This document shows, one piece after another, positions 1-10,742 of a DNA stretch of 64,000 nt (within the stretch, counting starts at the first letter, position 1; every line of letters begins with the position of its first letter). The stretch spans positions 213,534 through 277,533 of the forward strand of contig NZ_CANLSU010000006.1 of the NCBI RefSeq assembly GCF_947493875.1, read 5' to 3'. This stretch comes from an uncultured Marinococcus sp. Lineage in GTDB: Bacteria > Bacillota > Bacilli > Bacillales > Marinococcaceae. The position numbers and the translations under genes were made by a program. A model generated the notes under the pieces. The model was not told the origin of the DNA. It did no database searches and was given only the letters and a program-made list of their open reading frames with translations.

Positions 1-564
1 ATGAACCCGGCTTGGCACCAGATAGTCTCTCGCTCCTTCAGGCGTGCTTTTGGTGAGCATCGGCGTTTCCATATCGAAAAAGTCACGGTCATCGAGAAAA
101 CGGCGGATAAACTTCGTTGTCTGGTGACGGAGCTTGAACGTCTCCTGCATATCCGGGCGCCGGAGATCAAGGTAGCGGTATCGGAGCCTTACGTCCTCAG
201 ATACATTAGTATCTGCTTCAATTTGAAACGGCAGCGGTTTTGAGGCATTCATAATTGAAAGCTTATCGACACGGACTTCCACCTTTCCGGTCGGAATTTT
301 TTCATTGTACGTTTCTTCATCGCGCTGTACGACAATTCCTTCTACGTCAAGCACGTATTCGCTGCGAACCCTTTCCGCTGCATTCAGTGCTTCCTGGGAC
401 TGTTCCGGAGTCGCTACAACCTGTACGATCCCTGAACGGTCCCTGAGATCAATAAAGACCACCTGGCCTAAATCCCGGCGGGTCTGGGCCCATCCCTTCA
501 ATCTTACTTTTTCGCCTATCAGCGCCTCCTGAATCTCTCCGCAATGATGCGTCCGTCCTATCAT
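1..564 (-). CDS. aspS: Aspartyl-tRNA synthetase, N-terminal part (cut by window edge)
   Basis: Charges tRNA-Asp with aspartate in the cytoplasm. Only the first 188 codons are present; the gene continues past the left edge. The visible N-terminus starts [10 protein letters not shown] and contains the OB-fold anticodon-binding domain ([10 protein letters not shown], then [15 protein letters not shown]) followed by the start of the class II catalytic core ([33 protein letters not shown]). This is the bacterial AspS architecture. The ATG at 564 overlaps the hisS stop in an ATGA arrangement and is preceded by AAGGAGGAA, so translation is probably coupled to hisS and both genes share the T-box leader. 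Confidence 0.95.
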   Translation of the reverse strand, partial: MIGRTHHCGEIQEALIGEKVRLKGWAQTRRDLGQVVFIDLRDRSGIVQVVATPEQSQEALNAAERVRSEYVLDVEGIVVQRDEETYNEKIPTGKVEVRVDKLSIMNASKPLPFQIEADTNVSEDVRLRYRYLDLRRPDMQETFKLRHQTTKFIRRFLDDRDFFDMETPMLTKSTPEGARDYLVPSRVH

Positions 565-1844
565 TGTGCCTTCCTCCTTGTACGTTCCTGCATAGTAGTA
601 ATAAATGCCGACAGTGGCACTTCTTCCTGCTCGCCTGTCTCCATATTTTTAATGTTAACTGCTTCTGCTTCCAGCTCATCGTCACCGATAACGACGGTGA
701 AGGTACTGTTTGTACGGTCTGCTGCTTTAAACTGGGCTTTTGTTTTACGGTCCATGTAATCCTTATCGGCTTTAACGCCTGCCCTCCGGAGCTCATGCAC
801 CAGGGAAACGGAGCGTTTTTTGGCTTCCTCCCCCATGGCAACAATATAGCAGTCCAGGTTTTTCTCTGCCGGAAGCTCAACGTTCTGAGTATTGAGTGCC
901 ATCAAAAGCCGCTCAATACTAAGCGCAAAGCCGATGCCAGGCGTGTCCGGGCCGCCAATATCCTCAATCAGCCCATTGTAGCGGCCGCCGCCCATAAGCG
1001 TTGTAATCGCGCCAAAGCCTTCTCCTTCAATCATAATTTCGAAGGCGGTATGCGTATAATAATCCAGCCCGCGTACAAGATTCGCATCCACCTCGTAAGG
1101 GATGCCCATTTCATCAAGCATTGTTTTAACCTGGTTAAAATATCTGCTTGACTCTTCATTTAAGTGATCCAGAATAGAAGGCGCATCCGCCATCAGCGGG
1201 TGGTCTTTATCCTTTTTGCAGTCGAGGATCCGAAGCGGGTTGGTGTGCAGGCGCTCCTGACAGTCACTGCAGAACTCTCCGATACGGGGCTCAAAATGAG
1301 AGACAAGCGCCGCGCGGTGAGCTATCCGGCTCTCCTTGTCCCCGAGGCTGTTCACAACCAGCTTAAGGCCCTTGAGATTCATTTCTTCATAAAACTGCAT
1401 GGCAAGTCCGATAACCTCTGCGTCAATCGCAGGATCTGCGCTCCCAATCGCTTCCACGCCGAATTGGACAAACTGCCTCATGCGTCCGGACTGGGGGCGC
1501 TCATAGCGAAACATCGGTCCGGTGTAATACAGCTTCACCGGCTGACCGGCCCAGCCGTACATTTTGTTTTCCACATAGGAGCGCACGATGGATGCCGTAT
1601 TTTCCGGACGGAGCGTGAGCTGCCTTCCGCCTTTGTCTTCGAACGTATACATTTCTTTTTGCACAATATCAGTGGAATCCCCCACTCCACGTGCAAACAG
1701 CTCGGTTTGTTCAAAAATAGGGGTTCTTATTTCACTGTAGTTGAACCGGCTGCAGATATCGTCTATTTTTTGTTCAATAAACTGCCACTTTTCCGATTCG
1801 CCCGGAAGTATATCCTGGGTACCTCTTGGAATTCGATAAGCCAT
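561..1844 (-). CDS. hisS: Histidyl-tRNA synthetase
   Basis: Class II synthetase that charges tRNA-His. The 427-residue length is normal. Visible features: N-terminal [16 protein letters not shown], motif 2 region [19 protein letters not shown], the HisRS signature [14 protein letters not shown] and motif 3 GGGRYNGL...GFALSIERL. The C-terminal anticodon-binding domain begins around residue 325 ([16 protein letters not shown]). First gene of the hisS-aspS operon, led by a T-box riboswitch about 40 bases upstream. A tRNA-His (GUG) gene lies at the right end of this window. Confidence 0.97.
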   Translation of the reverse strand: MAYRIPRGTQDILPGESEKWQFIEQKIDDICSRFNYSEIRTPIFEQTELFARGVGDSTDIVQKEMYTFEDKGGRQLTLRPENTASIVRSYVENKMYGWAGQPVKLYYTGPMFRYERPQSGRMRQFVQFGVEAIGSADPAIDAEVIGLAMQFYEEMNLKGLKLVVNSLGDKESRIAHRAALVSHFEPRIGEFCSDCQERLHTNPLRILDCKKDKDHPLMADAPSILDHLNEESSRYFNQVKTMLDEMGIPYEVDANLVRGLDYYTHTAFEIMIEGEGFGAITTLMGGGRYNGLIEDIGGPDTPGIGFALSIERLLMALNTQNVELPAEKNLDCYIVAMGEEAKKRSVSLVHELRRAGVKADKDYMDRKTKAQFKAADRTNSTFTVVIGDDELEAEAVNIKNMETGEQEEVPLSAFITTMQERTRRKAQ

Positions 1845-1881
1845 GCTCGTTCCTCCCTTTATCTATTCAGTCATTCCACAT

Positions 1882-2145
1882 AAAAAAACCGTCCCTCATG
1901 AACCATGAGGGACGGTTGATCCGCGTTGCCACCCTAATTGAAACGACACTCGTTTCCACTTCATACCTGTAACGAAGGCGGACGTTTATTCCTACCAGCT
2001 GCCCGGCAGCATTCGAAATAAAACCTACAAAGTGTCTTTCAACAGGGGAGAAAGAGAAGGACTTCCAGCCTCGGGTCCTTCTTCTCTGGCAGTCTGCCGC
2101 GCTGTCTACTTTCTTTATCATCGGCTTTAGCTGTTCTTCTGTAAA
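1882..2145 (-). promoter_or_regulatory. T-box riboswitch leader of hisS-aspS
   Basis: Transcribed on the minus strand ahead of hisS. The T-box sequence AGGGTGGCAACGCGG lies at 1921-1935. It is followed by a terminator hairpin with an 11-base arm, CCGTCCCTCATG pairing with CATGAGGGACGG, and a run of seven T (about 1882-1916). Upstream there is a stem I-like region. The probable specifier is GACAC at 2032-2036, which contains both GAC (Asp) and an overlapping CAC (His). Uncharged tRNA is expected to stabilise the antiterminator and allow read-through. Family identity is secure; the specifier assignment is an alignment by eye. Confidence 0.93.
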
Positions 2146-2148
2146 ACA

Positions 2149-2177
2149 ATCTTACGAATCTTCCCGGGGATTGTCAA
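2149..2177 (-). promoter_or_regulatory. Sigma-A promoter of hisS-aspS T-box leader
   Basis: TTGACA (2172-2177), 17-base spacer, TAAGAT (2149-2154) on the minus strand. The TGA stop codon of dtd (2174-2176) lies inside the -35 box. Confidence 0.75.
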
Positions 2178-2632
2178 CCATTTCCCTGGCTTTTCGGGGA
2201 ATCCAGTATGAGCGTCACCGGTCCGTCATTCGTAAGAGATATATCCATATCCGCACCAAACACTCCGGTTTCCACGTGAACGCTTTGTTCTGCAAGAAGT
2301 TCGTTAAACTGGAGGTAATACGCTTTGGCCTGCTCCGGCGGTGCCGCCTCCATAAAGTTCGGCCGGCGCCCTTTCTGCGTATTGCCGTAAAGCGTGAACT
2401 GAGGAATAGATAACACGCGGCCGCCCACATCGAGCACCGACCGGTTCATTTTCCCCGCTTCATCCTCAAACACGCGGAGATTGCTCACCTTCTCTGCCAT
2501 CCATGCCAGGTCCTTTTCCGTATCTTCTCCGTGAATGCCTACAAAAAGCACCAGTCCTGAAGATATTTCTCCTGTTACTTCATCCCCGACGCGGCACGCC
2601 GCCTCCTTGCTTCTCTGCAGTACCACCTTCAC
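2174..2632 (-). CDS. dtd: D-aminoacyl-tRNA deacylase
   Basis: Hydrolyses D-amino acids (classically D-Tyr) and glycine mischarged onto tRNA, recycling the tRNA. 152 residues, the normal length for the Dtd fold. It begins [15 protein letters not shown] and carries the conserved SIPQFTLYG motif and the C-terminal [19 protein letters not shown], where the GP-containing cross-subunit motif and the NDGP segment form the active site. It lies 30 bases downstream of rel, as in B. subtilis, and is probably co-transcribed with it. Confidence 0.95.
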   Translation of the reverse strand: MKVVLQRSKEAACRVGDEVTGEISSGLVLFVGIHGEDTEKDLAWMAEKVSNLRVFEDEAGKMNRSVLDVGGRVLSIPQFTLYGNTQKGRRPNFMEAAPPEQAKAYYLQFNELLAEQSVHVETGVFGADMDISLTNDGPVTLILDSPKSQGNG

Positions 2633-2662
2633 GCTGAACGACCCTTTCTCTTCTGCAAATCG

Positions 2663-4843
2663 TTAATGCATCACCCGCCGCACGGAATAAATGTCAGGGA
2701 GCCCCTTAATTCTATCCACGACCCGGCGCAGATGATCAGTATTGCTGATATTTACGGTTACATGAATAATAGCCATTTTGTTCTTATCTGCCTTGCCGCT
2801 GACAGCACTCATGTTGGTTTTCGTTTCAGTAACCGCCTGCAGCACAGCGTTTAAAAGCCCGCGCCGGTCATAGCCGGTCACTTCAATATCCACATTGTAG
2901 TTTTTCGATTTCTCAGCCGCGCCTTCCCATTCCACAGACAATAGACGCGGTTCCGAATCCTCGTTTTTAATATTTGGACAGTCACTCCGGTGCACGGATA
3001 CGCCCCGGCCCTTCGTAATAAAGCCTACGATTTCATCACCAGGGACTGGGTTACAGCACCGGGACAACCGTACGAGCAGGTTATCGACGCCTTTGACCCT
3101 CACTCCGGCTCCGGTTTTTCTCGTCGGCGTTGTCGGCTGTACGTCTTTGACAGCTTCAGCCACAGACTTTTGCTCGGCGGCCTGTTCCTGCTCTTGGCGG
3201 GCCCGGTCGGTCAGCCTTGTGACAATCTGCTTCGGACTGACGCCGTTATACCCCACTGCTGCAAACATATCTTCATCATTGGAAAAGCTGAATTTGTCGG
3301 CTGTTTCCTGACGGTTTTCTTCGTTTAATATCTCTTTTGGCTCGTAGTTTTGCGCCCGCAGCTCACGCTCCACCATTTCACGGCCTTTTTGAATATTTTC
3401 TTCACGACGTTCCTTTTTGAAGAACTGCTTAATTTTGTTTTTGGCATGAGAGCTTTTCGTCAGCTTCAGCCAATCCTGGCTTGGACCGTAGGAATGCTTG
3501 GATGTAAGCATTTCTACAATATCGCCGGTGGTCAGCTCATGGTCAAGCGGCACCATTTTACCATTTACCTTTGCCCCAATCGAGCGGTTGCCGATCTCCG
3601 TATGAATCCGATAGGCAAAATCAATCGGCACTGAGCCCCGCGGGAGCTCGATAACATCGCCCTTTGGCGTAAACACAAACACCATATCGGAAAATAAGTC
3701 GATCTTGAGCGATTCCATAAACTCCTGGGCATCCGGCGTATCGTCCTGCCATTCCAGAATCTCCCGGAACCAGGTGAGCTTATCTTCAAGGGACTGTTTG
3801 TTCTGTGCGTCCTTGCCTTCCTTATAGGCCCAGTGGGCTGCCACACCAAATTCAGCGATACGGTGCATTTCCCTCGAGCGGATCTGTACCTCAAGAGGCT
3901 CTCCGTTCGGTCCGATGACGGTCGTATGAAGAGACTGGTACATATTCGCCTTCGGCATGGCGATATAGTCCTTGAACCGGCCCGGCATCGGCTTCCAGCA
4001 GGTGTGAATGATTCCAAGAACAGCGTAGCAGTCCTTAATGCTGTCAACTATAATACGTACGGCCAGCAGGTCATAAATTTCATTAAACTGCTTTTTATCC
4101 TTCACCATTTTTCGGTAAATGCTGTAAATATGCTTCGGCCGCCCGTACATTTCGGCATTGATTTTCAAATCATTCACGTTTTCCTGAATGTTATCAATCA
4201 CCTGGTCGATATATTCTTCCCGTTCGGCGCGCTTTTGTTTCATCAAATTCACGATACGATAATACTGCTGGGGCTCGAGGTAACGGAGCGCCGTGTCCTC
4301 AAGCTCCCATTTGATTGTGGAAATACCTAATCGATGAGCAAGCGGGGCAAAAATTTCCAGTGTTTCATTAGAAATGCGGCGCTGTTTCTCCGGTGGAAGA
4401 TGCTTCAGGGTCCGCATGTTGTGCAGGCGGTCTGCAAGCTTTATCAGGATCACCCGGATATCCTTGGCCATTGCGACCACCATCTTGCGGTGGTTTTCCG
4501 CCTGCTGCTGTTCCTTTGATTTGTATTTAATCTTTTTCAGCTTCGTGACACCGTCTACAAGCATAGCCACTTCGCTGTTAAATTCCCGTTCGAGGTCTTC
4601 GACGGTCACTTCTGTGTCTTCTACCACATCATGCATAAAAGCAGCCGCGATCGTATCAGGATCCAACTGCAGTTCTATGAGAATACCGGCTACCTGAATA
4701 GGGTGCAGGATGTAAGGCTCGCCTGACTTCCGGTATTGCTCCTGATGGGCTTTTTCTGCATAATGATAAGCTTTATCCAAAAAAGCGACATTCGCTTCGG
4801 ATAAATAAACGCCCGCTTTTTCCATTACTTCATCAATCGTCAT
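2663..4843 (-). CDS. relA: Bifunctional (p)ppGpp synthetase/hydrolase Rel
   Basis: Makes and degrades the alarmone (p)ppGpp in the stringent response. 726 residues in the long RSH layout: HD hydrolase domain (HDVVEDTEV near residue 75; RLHNMRTL), synthetase domain ([21 protein letters not shown], about 305-325), TGS domain ([16 protein letters not shown], about 390-450), a zinc-finger/CC region ([15 protein letters not shown]) and a C-terminal ACT domain ending at the stop. The intact HD motif indicates hydrolase activity, so this is the bifunctional Rel of Firmicutes. A clear promoter lies upstream and dtd follows. Confidence 0.97.
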   Translation of the reverse strand: MTIDEVMEKAGVYLSEANVAFLDKAYHYAEKAHQEQYRKSGEPYILHPIQVAGILIELQLDPDTIAAAFMHDVVEDTEVTVEDLEREFNSEVAMLVDGVTKLKKIKYKSKEQQQAENHRKMVVAMAKDIRVILIKLADRLHNMRTLKHLPPEKQRRISNETLEIFAPLAHRLGISTIKWELEDTALRYLEPQQYYRIVNLMKQKRAEREEYIDQVIDNIQENVNDLKINAEMYGRPKHIYSIYRKMVKDKKQFNEIYDLLAVRIIVDSIKDCYAVLGIIHTCWKPMPGRFKDYIAMPKANMYQSLHTTVIGPNGEPLEVQIRSREMHRIAEFGVAAHWAYKEGKDAQNKQSLEDKLTWFREILEWQDDTPDAQEFMESLKIDLFSDMVFVFTPKGDVIELPRGSVPIDFAYRIHTEIGNRSIGAKVNGKMVPLDHELTTGDIVEMLTSKHSYGPSQDWLKLTKSSHAKNKIKQFFKKERREENIQKGREMVERELRAQNYEPKEILNEENRQETADKFSFSNDEDMFAAVGYNGVSPKQIVTRLTDRARQEQEQAAEQKSVAEAVKDVQPTTPTRKTGAGVRVKGVDNLLVRLSRCCNPVPGDEIVGFITKGRGVSVHRSDCPNIKNEDSEPRLLSVEWEGAAEKSKNYNVDIEVTGYDRRGLLNAVLQAVTETKTNMSAVSGKADKNKMAIIHVTVNISNTDHLRRVVDRIKGLPDIYSVRRVMH

Positions 4844-4922
4844 GGAATCACCCTTATTCGCCTTTCCACCTTATAATAGATACACGGTATATCTACCGGA
4901 CATAAATATCTGAATATGAAGA

Positions 4923-4951
4923 AATATAACGCTAATTGGCTCTAATTTCAA
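4923..4951 (-). promoter_or_regulatory. Sigma-A promoter of rel-dtd
   Basis: TTGAAA (4946-4951), 17-base spacer, TATATT (4923-4928), about 80 bases upstream of the rel start. It separates rel-dtd from the apt terminator. Confidence 0.7.
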
Positions 4952-4996
4952 GCCTCAAGCCTTTTTTTCGCCGCTGGCTTCTCCAGGTATAATAAT

Positions 4997-5026
4997 AACC
5001 CCCGAACCACTGGTTGGCAGGGGGCT
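4997..5026 (-). terminator. Terminator after apt
   Basis: A CCCCC/GGGGG stem with an inner AACCA/TGGTT helix, followed on the minus strand by TTATTATTAT. The T tract is imperfect. Confidence 0.6.
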
Positions 5027-5043
5027 TAAGACAAATATCCGTA

Positions 5044-5565
5044 TTAATCAAACGTGACTAAAGAATAGACATTATAGTCATTCAGTTCTTTGTTGTTTCT
5101 TGCATCCAGATAGGAAAGCTCGATGAAGAATGCGAGGCCTGCCACAACTCCACCCAGCTTTTCCACCAGCTGCACAGTAGCTCTTACAGTACCGCCAGTA
5201 GCAAGCAGATCATCAGTGATAAGCACCCGCTGGCCGGGTTTAATGGCATCCGTATGAATCGACAGGCTTGCCTCCCCGTATTCCAGGCCGTAATCCTCCG
5301 TAATGGTTTCCCGCGGCAGCTTGCCTTCTTTTCGGATCGGTACAAATGCTTTTTCCATTGCATAAGCAACCGGGCATCCAACTACAAATCCTCTCGCTTC
5401 CGGGCCGACAATCACATCAATATCGTGCTTTCCGGCAAATTCGATCATGCTGTCAATGGCCTGCCGGTACACAGGACCGTTCTGCATAAGAGTTGTAATA
5501 TCCTTAAATCGGATGCCCTTTTCAGGAAAATCCTCGATCACTGTTATGTAATCTTTAAAGTCCAT
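5044..5565 (-). CDS. apt: Adenine phosphoribosyltransferase
   Basis: Salvages adenine with PRPP to give AMP. 173 residues, typical. The PRPP-binding motif [13 protein letters not shown] and the upstream [17 protein letters not shown] segment are present, as is the N-terminal [15 protein letters not shown]. The ATG follows GGAAGAAGG, and its first 11 bases overlap the 3' end of recJ, so the pair is probably translationally coupled. The recJ-apt-rel order matches Bacillus. Confidence 0.97.
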   Translation of the reverse strand: MDFKDYITVIEDFPEKGIRFKDITTLMQNGPVYRQAIDSMIEFAGKHDIDVIVGPEARGFVVGCPVAYAMEKAFVPIRKEGKLPRETITEDYGLEYGEASLSIHTDAIKPGQRVLITDDLLATGGTVRATVQLVEKLGGVVAGLAFFIELSYLDARNNKELNDYNVYSLVTFD

Positions 5566-7918
5566 GGTTTACCTTCTTCCTTACATCTAATATAGTTTCG
5601 TCCTTCTCCGGCAGCCAGGAAAGGATCCGTTTTTTTAATTGCGGAAACGGAGTAAACATCAGTTCCTGCTCGACATTTCTAGCCTCCATTTTTTCCTGGT
5701 AGGAGGAGGAGTCAGTTAAATCCTTTTTCGCTGGCTTTTCTTCTGCCGTGACAACTGCATCTTCCATTTTAACAAAACCTAATTCAAAAAACACTTGGCT
5801 CATGAAAAACAAATCTTCCGTTTTCCACTGTTTATGCTCGGCCAGCTTCCTGCCCTGACTGTTCAGGTCAAACGAACTACGCTTTTTCAGGAAAGCGTAA
5901 TACCATTTGAACTGCTCTCTTGAAGGCATCGAATGAAAATATGCTTTTTCTCTTCCATGAAAGTATACATAAACATTCGCCGCCTGTGGGAACTCCGCAA
6001 GCGCCTGCTTGAGCATATCAAGCGAAGCCGGCATATCTGCTATCACTACATTGGACGCGTGGTGCAGGCGGCCTTTTATATCGGTTCCGTTAAGAATGGC
6101 TGCGTGCCCGGCAGATGCCGCCAGCTCTTTTTGCTGCTCTTCTGTAAAAGCCAGCACCGCTGTATCTGTATTGTCCGTAAACGTCACCTGTTTTTCTTTT
6201 CTGCGGTCAAATACTTGAATCTGCTCCACCTTCGCGTCTCTTAAAAATAACTGCGGCTTACGGAAACCGTTCCATTCATTGATGCTCAGTTCCCCAACGA
6301 CGGAAACCTCTTCATTTTCTGTCAGGCTTTTCGATAAATATCCGAGATGAAAGCCGACACAATCAAGTTTTTTTCCACCGGCAGCGAGTGCCATCTTCAA
6401 GTGATTTTTCGATGCTCCTATCGTTTTCACGGATTCGAGAACCGTTTTTTCAATCCGGAAAACCGGCTTTGGATTACCGACACCAAACGGCGCAAGATTC
6501 CGCAGGTCTTCGACCGCCTCAATTGTAATGTCATTTACCGAAACATGCACGTCAATATGTGTCGCCGGAACCATCAGTTCACTGCTCAGCGTTTCTTTCG
6601 CCTGGCCTACCATGCGGGTTCTCAGGGTATCGATATCTGCAGGGTCCAACGACATGCCAGCCGCCATTGGGTGGCCCCCGAATTTTTGGAGCACGTCACG
6701 GTTTTTCGAAAGCTCCTGGAACATATCGAAGCCTTCGATGCTTCTTGCCGAGCCCTTGGCTTCCCCGCTTGCTGCATCAATGCTCATAACGATCACCGGT
6801 CGGTAATACCGTTCCACCAGACGGCTGGCCACGATGCCAATAACACCGGCGTTCCATCCTTTTCCTGCAACAATGATAAATGGATTGTCCTCCACGGGAA
6901 AATTAGTTTCTACTTCCTCCACCGCTTCCTTGGTCATGCTCTCAACAAGCGTTTTGCGTTCATTGTTCAGGTCATCGATCATTTCCGCCCACGATTCTGC
7001 TTCGTCAAGCGTAGCTGCAGTCAGAAGATGCACAGCGGGATCCGCTTCCTCCATGCGACCCGCTGCATTCAAACGCGGCCCCATTGCAAAGCCGACATGG
7101 TCTTCCTCCAGCTGCTCCCCTTCAATACTGCATATTCGTTTTAACGCCTGGACACCTGGGAGTTTACTGTTCGTTAAAAGATCGAGTCCCCGCTGCACAA
7201 ACAGCCGATTTTCCTCCACGAGAGGTACAAGGTCACTGATCGTGCCAAGCGTGACAATATCGAGCCAGTGAACAGGCTCCTCGGTAAGAAGAGCATGTGC
7301 TAATTTATAGGCGACTCCGACACCGGCGAGCTCCTTAAACGGGTACGTGCAACCCGGTTTCTTCGGATTAATGATCGCATATGCAGGCGGCAGCTCCGGA
7401 GGCGGCTCGTGGTGGTCGGTAATAATAACATCCATGCCTAAATCATTGGCGGTCTGAATTTCATTAACTGCTGCAATGCCCGTGTCGACGGTTATAATGA
7501 GTGAAGCTCCTTCATCATGTGCCGATTGAAAAGCCGGCACATTCGGTCCGTACCCTTCCGTAAAACGGTTCGGAATGTACCAGCCAAATGAAGCACCAAG
7601 CTCGGTTAAGAGCCGGATCATAATAGTTGTACTCGACACTCCGTCCGCATCGTAATCTCCAAATACGAGTATTCGTTCTTTATTTTCAACTGCCTGCTGA
7701 ATACGCCGGACAGCTTTTTCCATTCCATCAAGCAAATACGGGTTATGTACAATAGACCAGTCATTATGAATCATCTGCCGAACTTTCTCTGCTGTTTCAA
7801 ACCCTCTTGCAGCGAGCAGCCGCGCAGATATAACACTTACATTCAATTCATTTTTAAGCTGTTCTGCAAGACGTTCGTCCACTTCGGGCTGGTGCCATCT
7901 TGTTCGTGACTGCAGCAT
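5555..7918 (-). CDS. recJ: Single-stranded-DNA-specific exonuclease RecJ
   Basis: 5'-3' ssDNA exonuclease used in recombinational and mismatch repair. The DHH-family core shows [11 protein letters not shown] (about 87-97), the aspartate motif TVDTGIA, the DHHEPP motif (about 165-170) and the DHHA1 glycine-rich motif [13 protein letters not shown] (near 415). An OB-fold-like region and a long C-terminal extension give 787 residues, the long form found in Bacillus and its relatives. Overlaps apt. Confidence 0.96.
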   Translation of the reverse strand: MLQSRTRWHQPEVDERLAEQLKNELNVSVISARLLAARGFETAEKVRQMIHNDWSIVHNPYLLDGMEKAVRRIQQAVENKERILVFGDYDADGVSSTTIMIRLLTELGASFGWYIPNRFTEGYGPNVPAFQSAHDEGASLIITVDTGIAAVNEIQTANDLGMDVIITDHHEPPPELPPAYAIINPKKPGCTYPFKELAGVGVAYKLAHALLTEEPVHWLDIVTLGTISDLVPLVEENRLFVQRGLDLLTNSKLPGVQALKRICSIEGEQLEEDHVGFAMGPRLNAAGRMEEADPAVHLLTAATLDEAESWAEMIDDLNNERKTLVESMTKEAVEEVETNFPVEDNPFIIVAGKGWNAGVIGIVASRLVERYYRPVIVMSIDAASGEAKGSARSIEGFDMFQELSKNRDVLQKFGGHPMAAGMSLDPADIDTLRTRMVGQAKETLSSELMVPATHIDVHVSVNDITIEAVEDLRNLAPFGVGNPKPVFRIEKTVLESVKTIGASKNHLKMALAAGGKKLDCVGFHLGYLSKSLTENEEVSVVGELSINEWNGFRKPQLFLRDAKVEQIQVFDRRKEKQVTFTDNTDTAVLAFTEEQQKELAASAGHAAILNGTDIKGRLHHASNVVIADMPASLDMLKQALAEFPQAANVYVYFHGREKAYFHSMPSREQFKWYYAFLKKRSSFDLNSQGRKLAEHKQWKTEDLFFMSQVFFELGFVKMEDAVVTAEEKPAKKDLTDSSSYQEKMEARNVEQELMFTPFPQLKKRILSWLPEKDETILDVRKKVNHGL

Positions 7919-8030
7919 ATCTCTTTTCCTCTTTTCTTGCTTTAGCGTTTCAAATGATCCTTGTCTGCACTCACTATTGTATCGAAAATACTTACGGGAT
8001 AAAAGCTATTTTATCTGTATGCAGCCTCAC

Positions 8031-8070
8031 AAAAAAGCTTCTCTTCCCTCCAACGGGAAAAGAAGCAAAA
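8031..8070 (-). terminator. Terminator after the LapA-family gene
   Basis: Stem GCTTCTTTTCCC/GGGAAGAGAAGC, with TTTTTT following on the minus strand. It separates the LapA-family gene from recJ. Confidence 0.85.
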
Positions 8071-8080
8071 ATTACTGAAT

Positions 8081-8401
8081 TTATGATGAACGGCTGGATT
8101 TTCCTTTATCGCTATCTTCATGCGTCGTGCCGGTTGTTCTGGAACCGACAGAGGCGCTGTGCTCGTCCGAGGCTTTCCGGAGACGGCGCACTTCTGCTTT
8201 CAGTTTATAGATACGGAACATGCTGAGAAATCCTGCCACCATCGCTCCAAGTAGTACAGAAACCAAAATTACGATAATAAGCGGCCATTCTCCAGTGCCA
8301 AACAACAAATTCACTTCTACACTATTTACATTAATCACGGCAAAAACAGCGATAATAAGTGCTAAAATGAGTCCCATGATTAAACCTGTTTGTGCTTTCA
8401 T
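8081..8401 (-). CDS. LapA-domain membrane protein (YrvD-like)
   Basis: A 106-residue protein with two transmembrane segments (about 7-27 and 42-62) joined by a short loop (NVNSVEVNLLFGTGEWP). A basic, coiled-coil-like cytoplasmic stretch follows (RIYKLKAEVRRLRKA), then a polar tail. This is the LapA/DUF1049 pattern, and a LapA-family gene sits next to recJ in B. subtilis (yrvD). Gram-negative homologues take part in envelope assembly; the function in Bacillus is not established. Own SD (AAAGGAG) and a TATAAT element about 40 bases upstream suggest separate transcription. Confidence 0.75.
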   Translation of the reverse strand: MKAQTGLIMGLILALIIAVFAVINVNSVEVNLLFGTGEWPLIIVILVSVLLGAMVAGFLSMFRIYKLKAEVRRLRKASDEHSASVGSRTTGTTHEDSDKGKSSRSS

Positions 8402-8466
8402 CCTTTCACTCCTTTCACAGTCTGTGTTCTACTTTATTATACCCGTATAATTGCAAAAATAACCAT

Positions 8467-8496
8467 AAAAAGCCTCCCTTTCAGAAGGGAGGCTTT
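8467..8496 (-). terminator. Terminator after secD-secF
   Basis: GCCTCCCTT/AAGGGAGGC hairpin followed by TTTTTA on the minus strand, directly after the secF stop. Confidence 0.9.
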
Positions 8497-8500
8497 CATT

Positions 8501-9451
8501 TCAGGATTCCGGCTCTTCTTCAGCCGGCGCCTTTTCACGGTCCCGTTTAATTTTTTTCCAGTTCCAGATCATCCACAGCTGGGCAGCCAGGAAAATGGAG
8601 GAATACGTACCAGCGACCAGGCCGACAAGCAGGGCCAGAGAAAAAGACCGTATGCCTTCGCCGCCGAAAATAAACAGGGCTGCAGCCGCGAACACTACTG
8701 TCAGCACAGTATTGATGGAACGCGTGAGCGTCTGGTTCAGGCTGACGTCCACTACTTCTGCGAGGTCTTCAAACGATTCAATCTCTTCTGTCTGAGGCAT
8801 GTTTTCTCTGATACGGTCAAACGTTACAATCGTATCGTTAATGGAATACCCTACAATCGTCAGAACCGCCGCAATAAACGGCACGTTCACTTCCACCTGC
8901 AGCAGGCTGAAAAAGCCAATAATGAAAAATGCATCATGGAGCAGGGCAATAATTGAAGCCACTCCGTATAAAAACTGAAAGCGGATCGTGATATAAATTA
9001 TCAGTCCGACCGATGCAATCAGCACAGATATAAATGCGTTCTGCGCCAGCTCCTGGCCGACCTGCGGGGAGACAGTACTTGTATTTGGAATACTTCCGTA
9101 TTCTTCTTCAAAATACGTCTGCACCGCAGCTATTTCCTCCTGGGAAAGCTCCCCGATAAACCGTGCGGAAGCAATTGTATTATTTTCTCCACCAAGCGTA
9201 ATATCATCTGGCTCCAAATCCGCTTCCACTGCTTCAAAATCCGAGCGCACCTGCTCCTCGGTCAGCGGCTCGTCCGCTGAAACCTCTACTCTTGAGCCGC
9301 TTTGAAAATCGATGCCCAGGTTCAAACCGATCGTTGACAAAAGGATGCCTCCGGCAAGAATATATGCGAGAGTAATCAGGAAAAAGACATTCCGGAATTT
9401 GACGAAAGGAATCACCCGTTTTAAGATCTTCCTGCTGTTATTAAGGTTCAT
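8501..9451 (-). CDS. secF: Protein translocase subunit SecF
   Basis: RND-type partner of SecYEG that uses the proton or sodium gradient to assist late steps of protein export. About 316 residues with six predicted membrane segments. The first is at about 20-40 (NVFFLITLAYILAGGILL), then a large extracytoplasmic domain including GIDFQSGSRVEV, then the helices around the conserved VGYSINDTIVTFDRIREN. The ATG at 9451 is preferred because AAAGGAG sits 10 bases upstream; the in-frame GTG at 9460 would touch the SD. The start overlaps the secD stop. B. subtilis has a fused SecDF; here the genes are separate. Confidence 0.95.
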   Translation of the reverse strand: MNLNNSRKILKRVIPFVKFRNVFFLITLAYILAGGILLSTIGLNLGIDFQSGSRVEVSADEPLTEEQVRSDFEAVEADLEPDDITLGGENNTIASARFIGELSQEEIAAVQTYFEEEYGSIPNTSTVSPQVGQELAQNAFISVLIASVGLIIYITIRFQFLYGVASIIALLHDAFFIIGFFSLLQVEVNVPFIAAVLTIVGYSINDTIVTFDRIRENMPQTEEIESFEDLAEVVDVSLNQTLTRSINTVLTVVFAAAALFIFGGEGIRSFSLALLVGLVAGTYSSIFLAAQLWMIWNWKKIKRDREKAPAEEEPES

Positions 9452-10742
9452 GGATGTCACGCTCCTTTACGCCAAACACTTTCGGTTTTTTATTAAAGAT
9501 CCGGCTGTTCACCCATAGGCCGAGAAGCAGCCTTGTCCCAAGCACTGCCGTAATGAAGCTTACAAGTATGCTCACAATCAGCATCAAAGCAAAGCCCTGC
9601 ACCGAGCTTGTGCCAAAGTAGAAAAGCACCCCGGCAGCGATTAGTGTTGTTACGTTCGCGTCAATAATCGTGCCGAGAGATCGTCTTGCTCCCGAACGGT
9701 ACGCCGATAAAATGGATCTTCCGTATTTGATCTCCTCTTTAATCCGTTCGTACGTAATAATATTCGCATCCACAGCCATACCGACCCCAAGGACAAGCGC
9801 CGCTATTCCCGGAAGCGTCAGCACGCCCTGGATAAAGTTGAATACTGCCAGCACAAAATAAATATATGTACTAAGTGTTAATACCGCTATAAAGCCAGTA
9901 AAGCGATAGAATACGAGCATGAATAAGAAAATCAGCCCGACGCCGATAAACGTCGCAAAAATGGTTTTGTCCATAGCCTGTTCACCCAATGAAGCACCAA
10001 CCGAGTTCGAGTATACTTCTTCGAGCTCCACAGGAAGCGATCCTGAATTCAAAATGTCCGCAAGGTTTTCTGCTTCTTCTACGCTAAAGTCCCCTTCAAT
10101 CTGAATATCCTGGGTATACAGCGGCTCATCTACTGCGGGGGCAGAAATAAATTTCGGATCATCCTTCGTTGCTTCTTCTTCGTAGGAGTCCCCCTCTTCA
10201 TAATCAAGCCAGATCACCAGCCGATTGTCTGGAAACGAGTATTCGTTAATGATGTTTTCTGTTACTTCGCCAAACTGATCACCGTCTTTTAGAGAAACGG
10301 TGACGATAGGGTTGTTTGCGTCGTCGAAGTTTACCGAAGCGGTGTTTTCCTGGATATCGCTTCCGGACAGCCGCTCGTTATTGTCCACGTCCCTAATGCT
10401 TAGGTCGGCTTCTGTGGAAAGCAGCTCCCGTGCAGCCTGCTGGTCTTCGACTCCAGCGAGCTGAACACGTATACGGTTATCCCCTTCAATGGTAATATTC
10501 GGCTCAGATACACCTAAAATGTTTACCCGCTGCGTCAGGGCAGCTACCGTGTTCTGCAGCGTTTCGTCTGTGATTTCCTGCCCTTCTTCCTGAGGCTCCA
10601 CCTCATAGAGCACTTCAAATCCGCCCTGAAGATCCAGCCCAAGATCAATGCCGTTCACAATTTTTTCCGACGTCGGAATCATTAATGCCGCCAGCGCAAA
10701 AATAATTAAAAAGAAATAAACAATCCTTGATTTCTTTACCAT
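9441..10742 (-). CDS. secD: Protein translocase subunit SecD
   Basis: Membrane component of the SecDF complex. 433 residues: N-terminal membrane segment (about 7-23), then the GIDLGLDLQGGFEVLYEV motif of the P1 domain, an acidic extracytoplasmic region, and five C-terminal helices with the conserved ALVLGVGMAVDANIITYERIKEEI segment that carries the ion-relay aspartate. Overlaps secF. A long leader with a consensus promoter and two hairpins precedes it. The external domain is rich in Asp and Glu. Confidence 0.96.
   Translation of the reverse strand: MVKKSRIVYFFLIIFALAALMIPTSEKIVNGIDLGLDLQGGFEVLYEVEPQEEGQEITDETLQNTVAALTQRVNILGVSEPNITIEGDNRIRVQLAGVEDQQAARELLSTEADLSIRDVDNNERLSGSDIQENTASVNFDDANNPIVTVSLKDGDQFGEVTENIINEYSFPDNRLVIWLDYEEGDSYEEEATKDDPKFISAPAVDEPLYTQDIQIEGDFSVEEAENLADILNSGSLPVELEEVYSNSVGASLGEQAMDKTIFATFIGVGLIFLFMLVFYRFTGFIAVLTLSTYIYFVLAVFNFIQGVLTLPGIAALVLGVGMAVDANIITYERIKEEIKYGRSILSAYRSGARRSLGTIIDANVTTLIAAGVLFYFGTSSVQGFALMLIVSILVSFITAVLGTRLLLGLWVNSRIFNKKPKVFGVKERDIHEP

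Noticed and set aside
1164..1883. Long plus-strand open frames opposite hisS, rel, recJ, glpD and other genes
   Set aside because: They lie antisense to well-recognised proteins, have no SD or family motif, and follow from codon bias of the real gene.
1867..2121. 84-codon minus-strand frame over the T-box
   Set aside because: It reads through the riboswitch helices and terminator; the conserved RNA explains the region.
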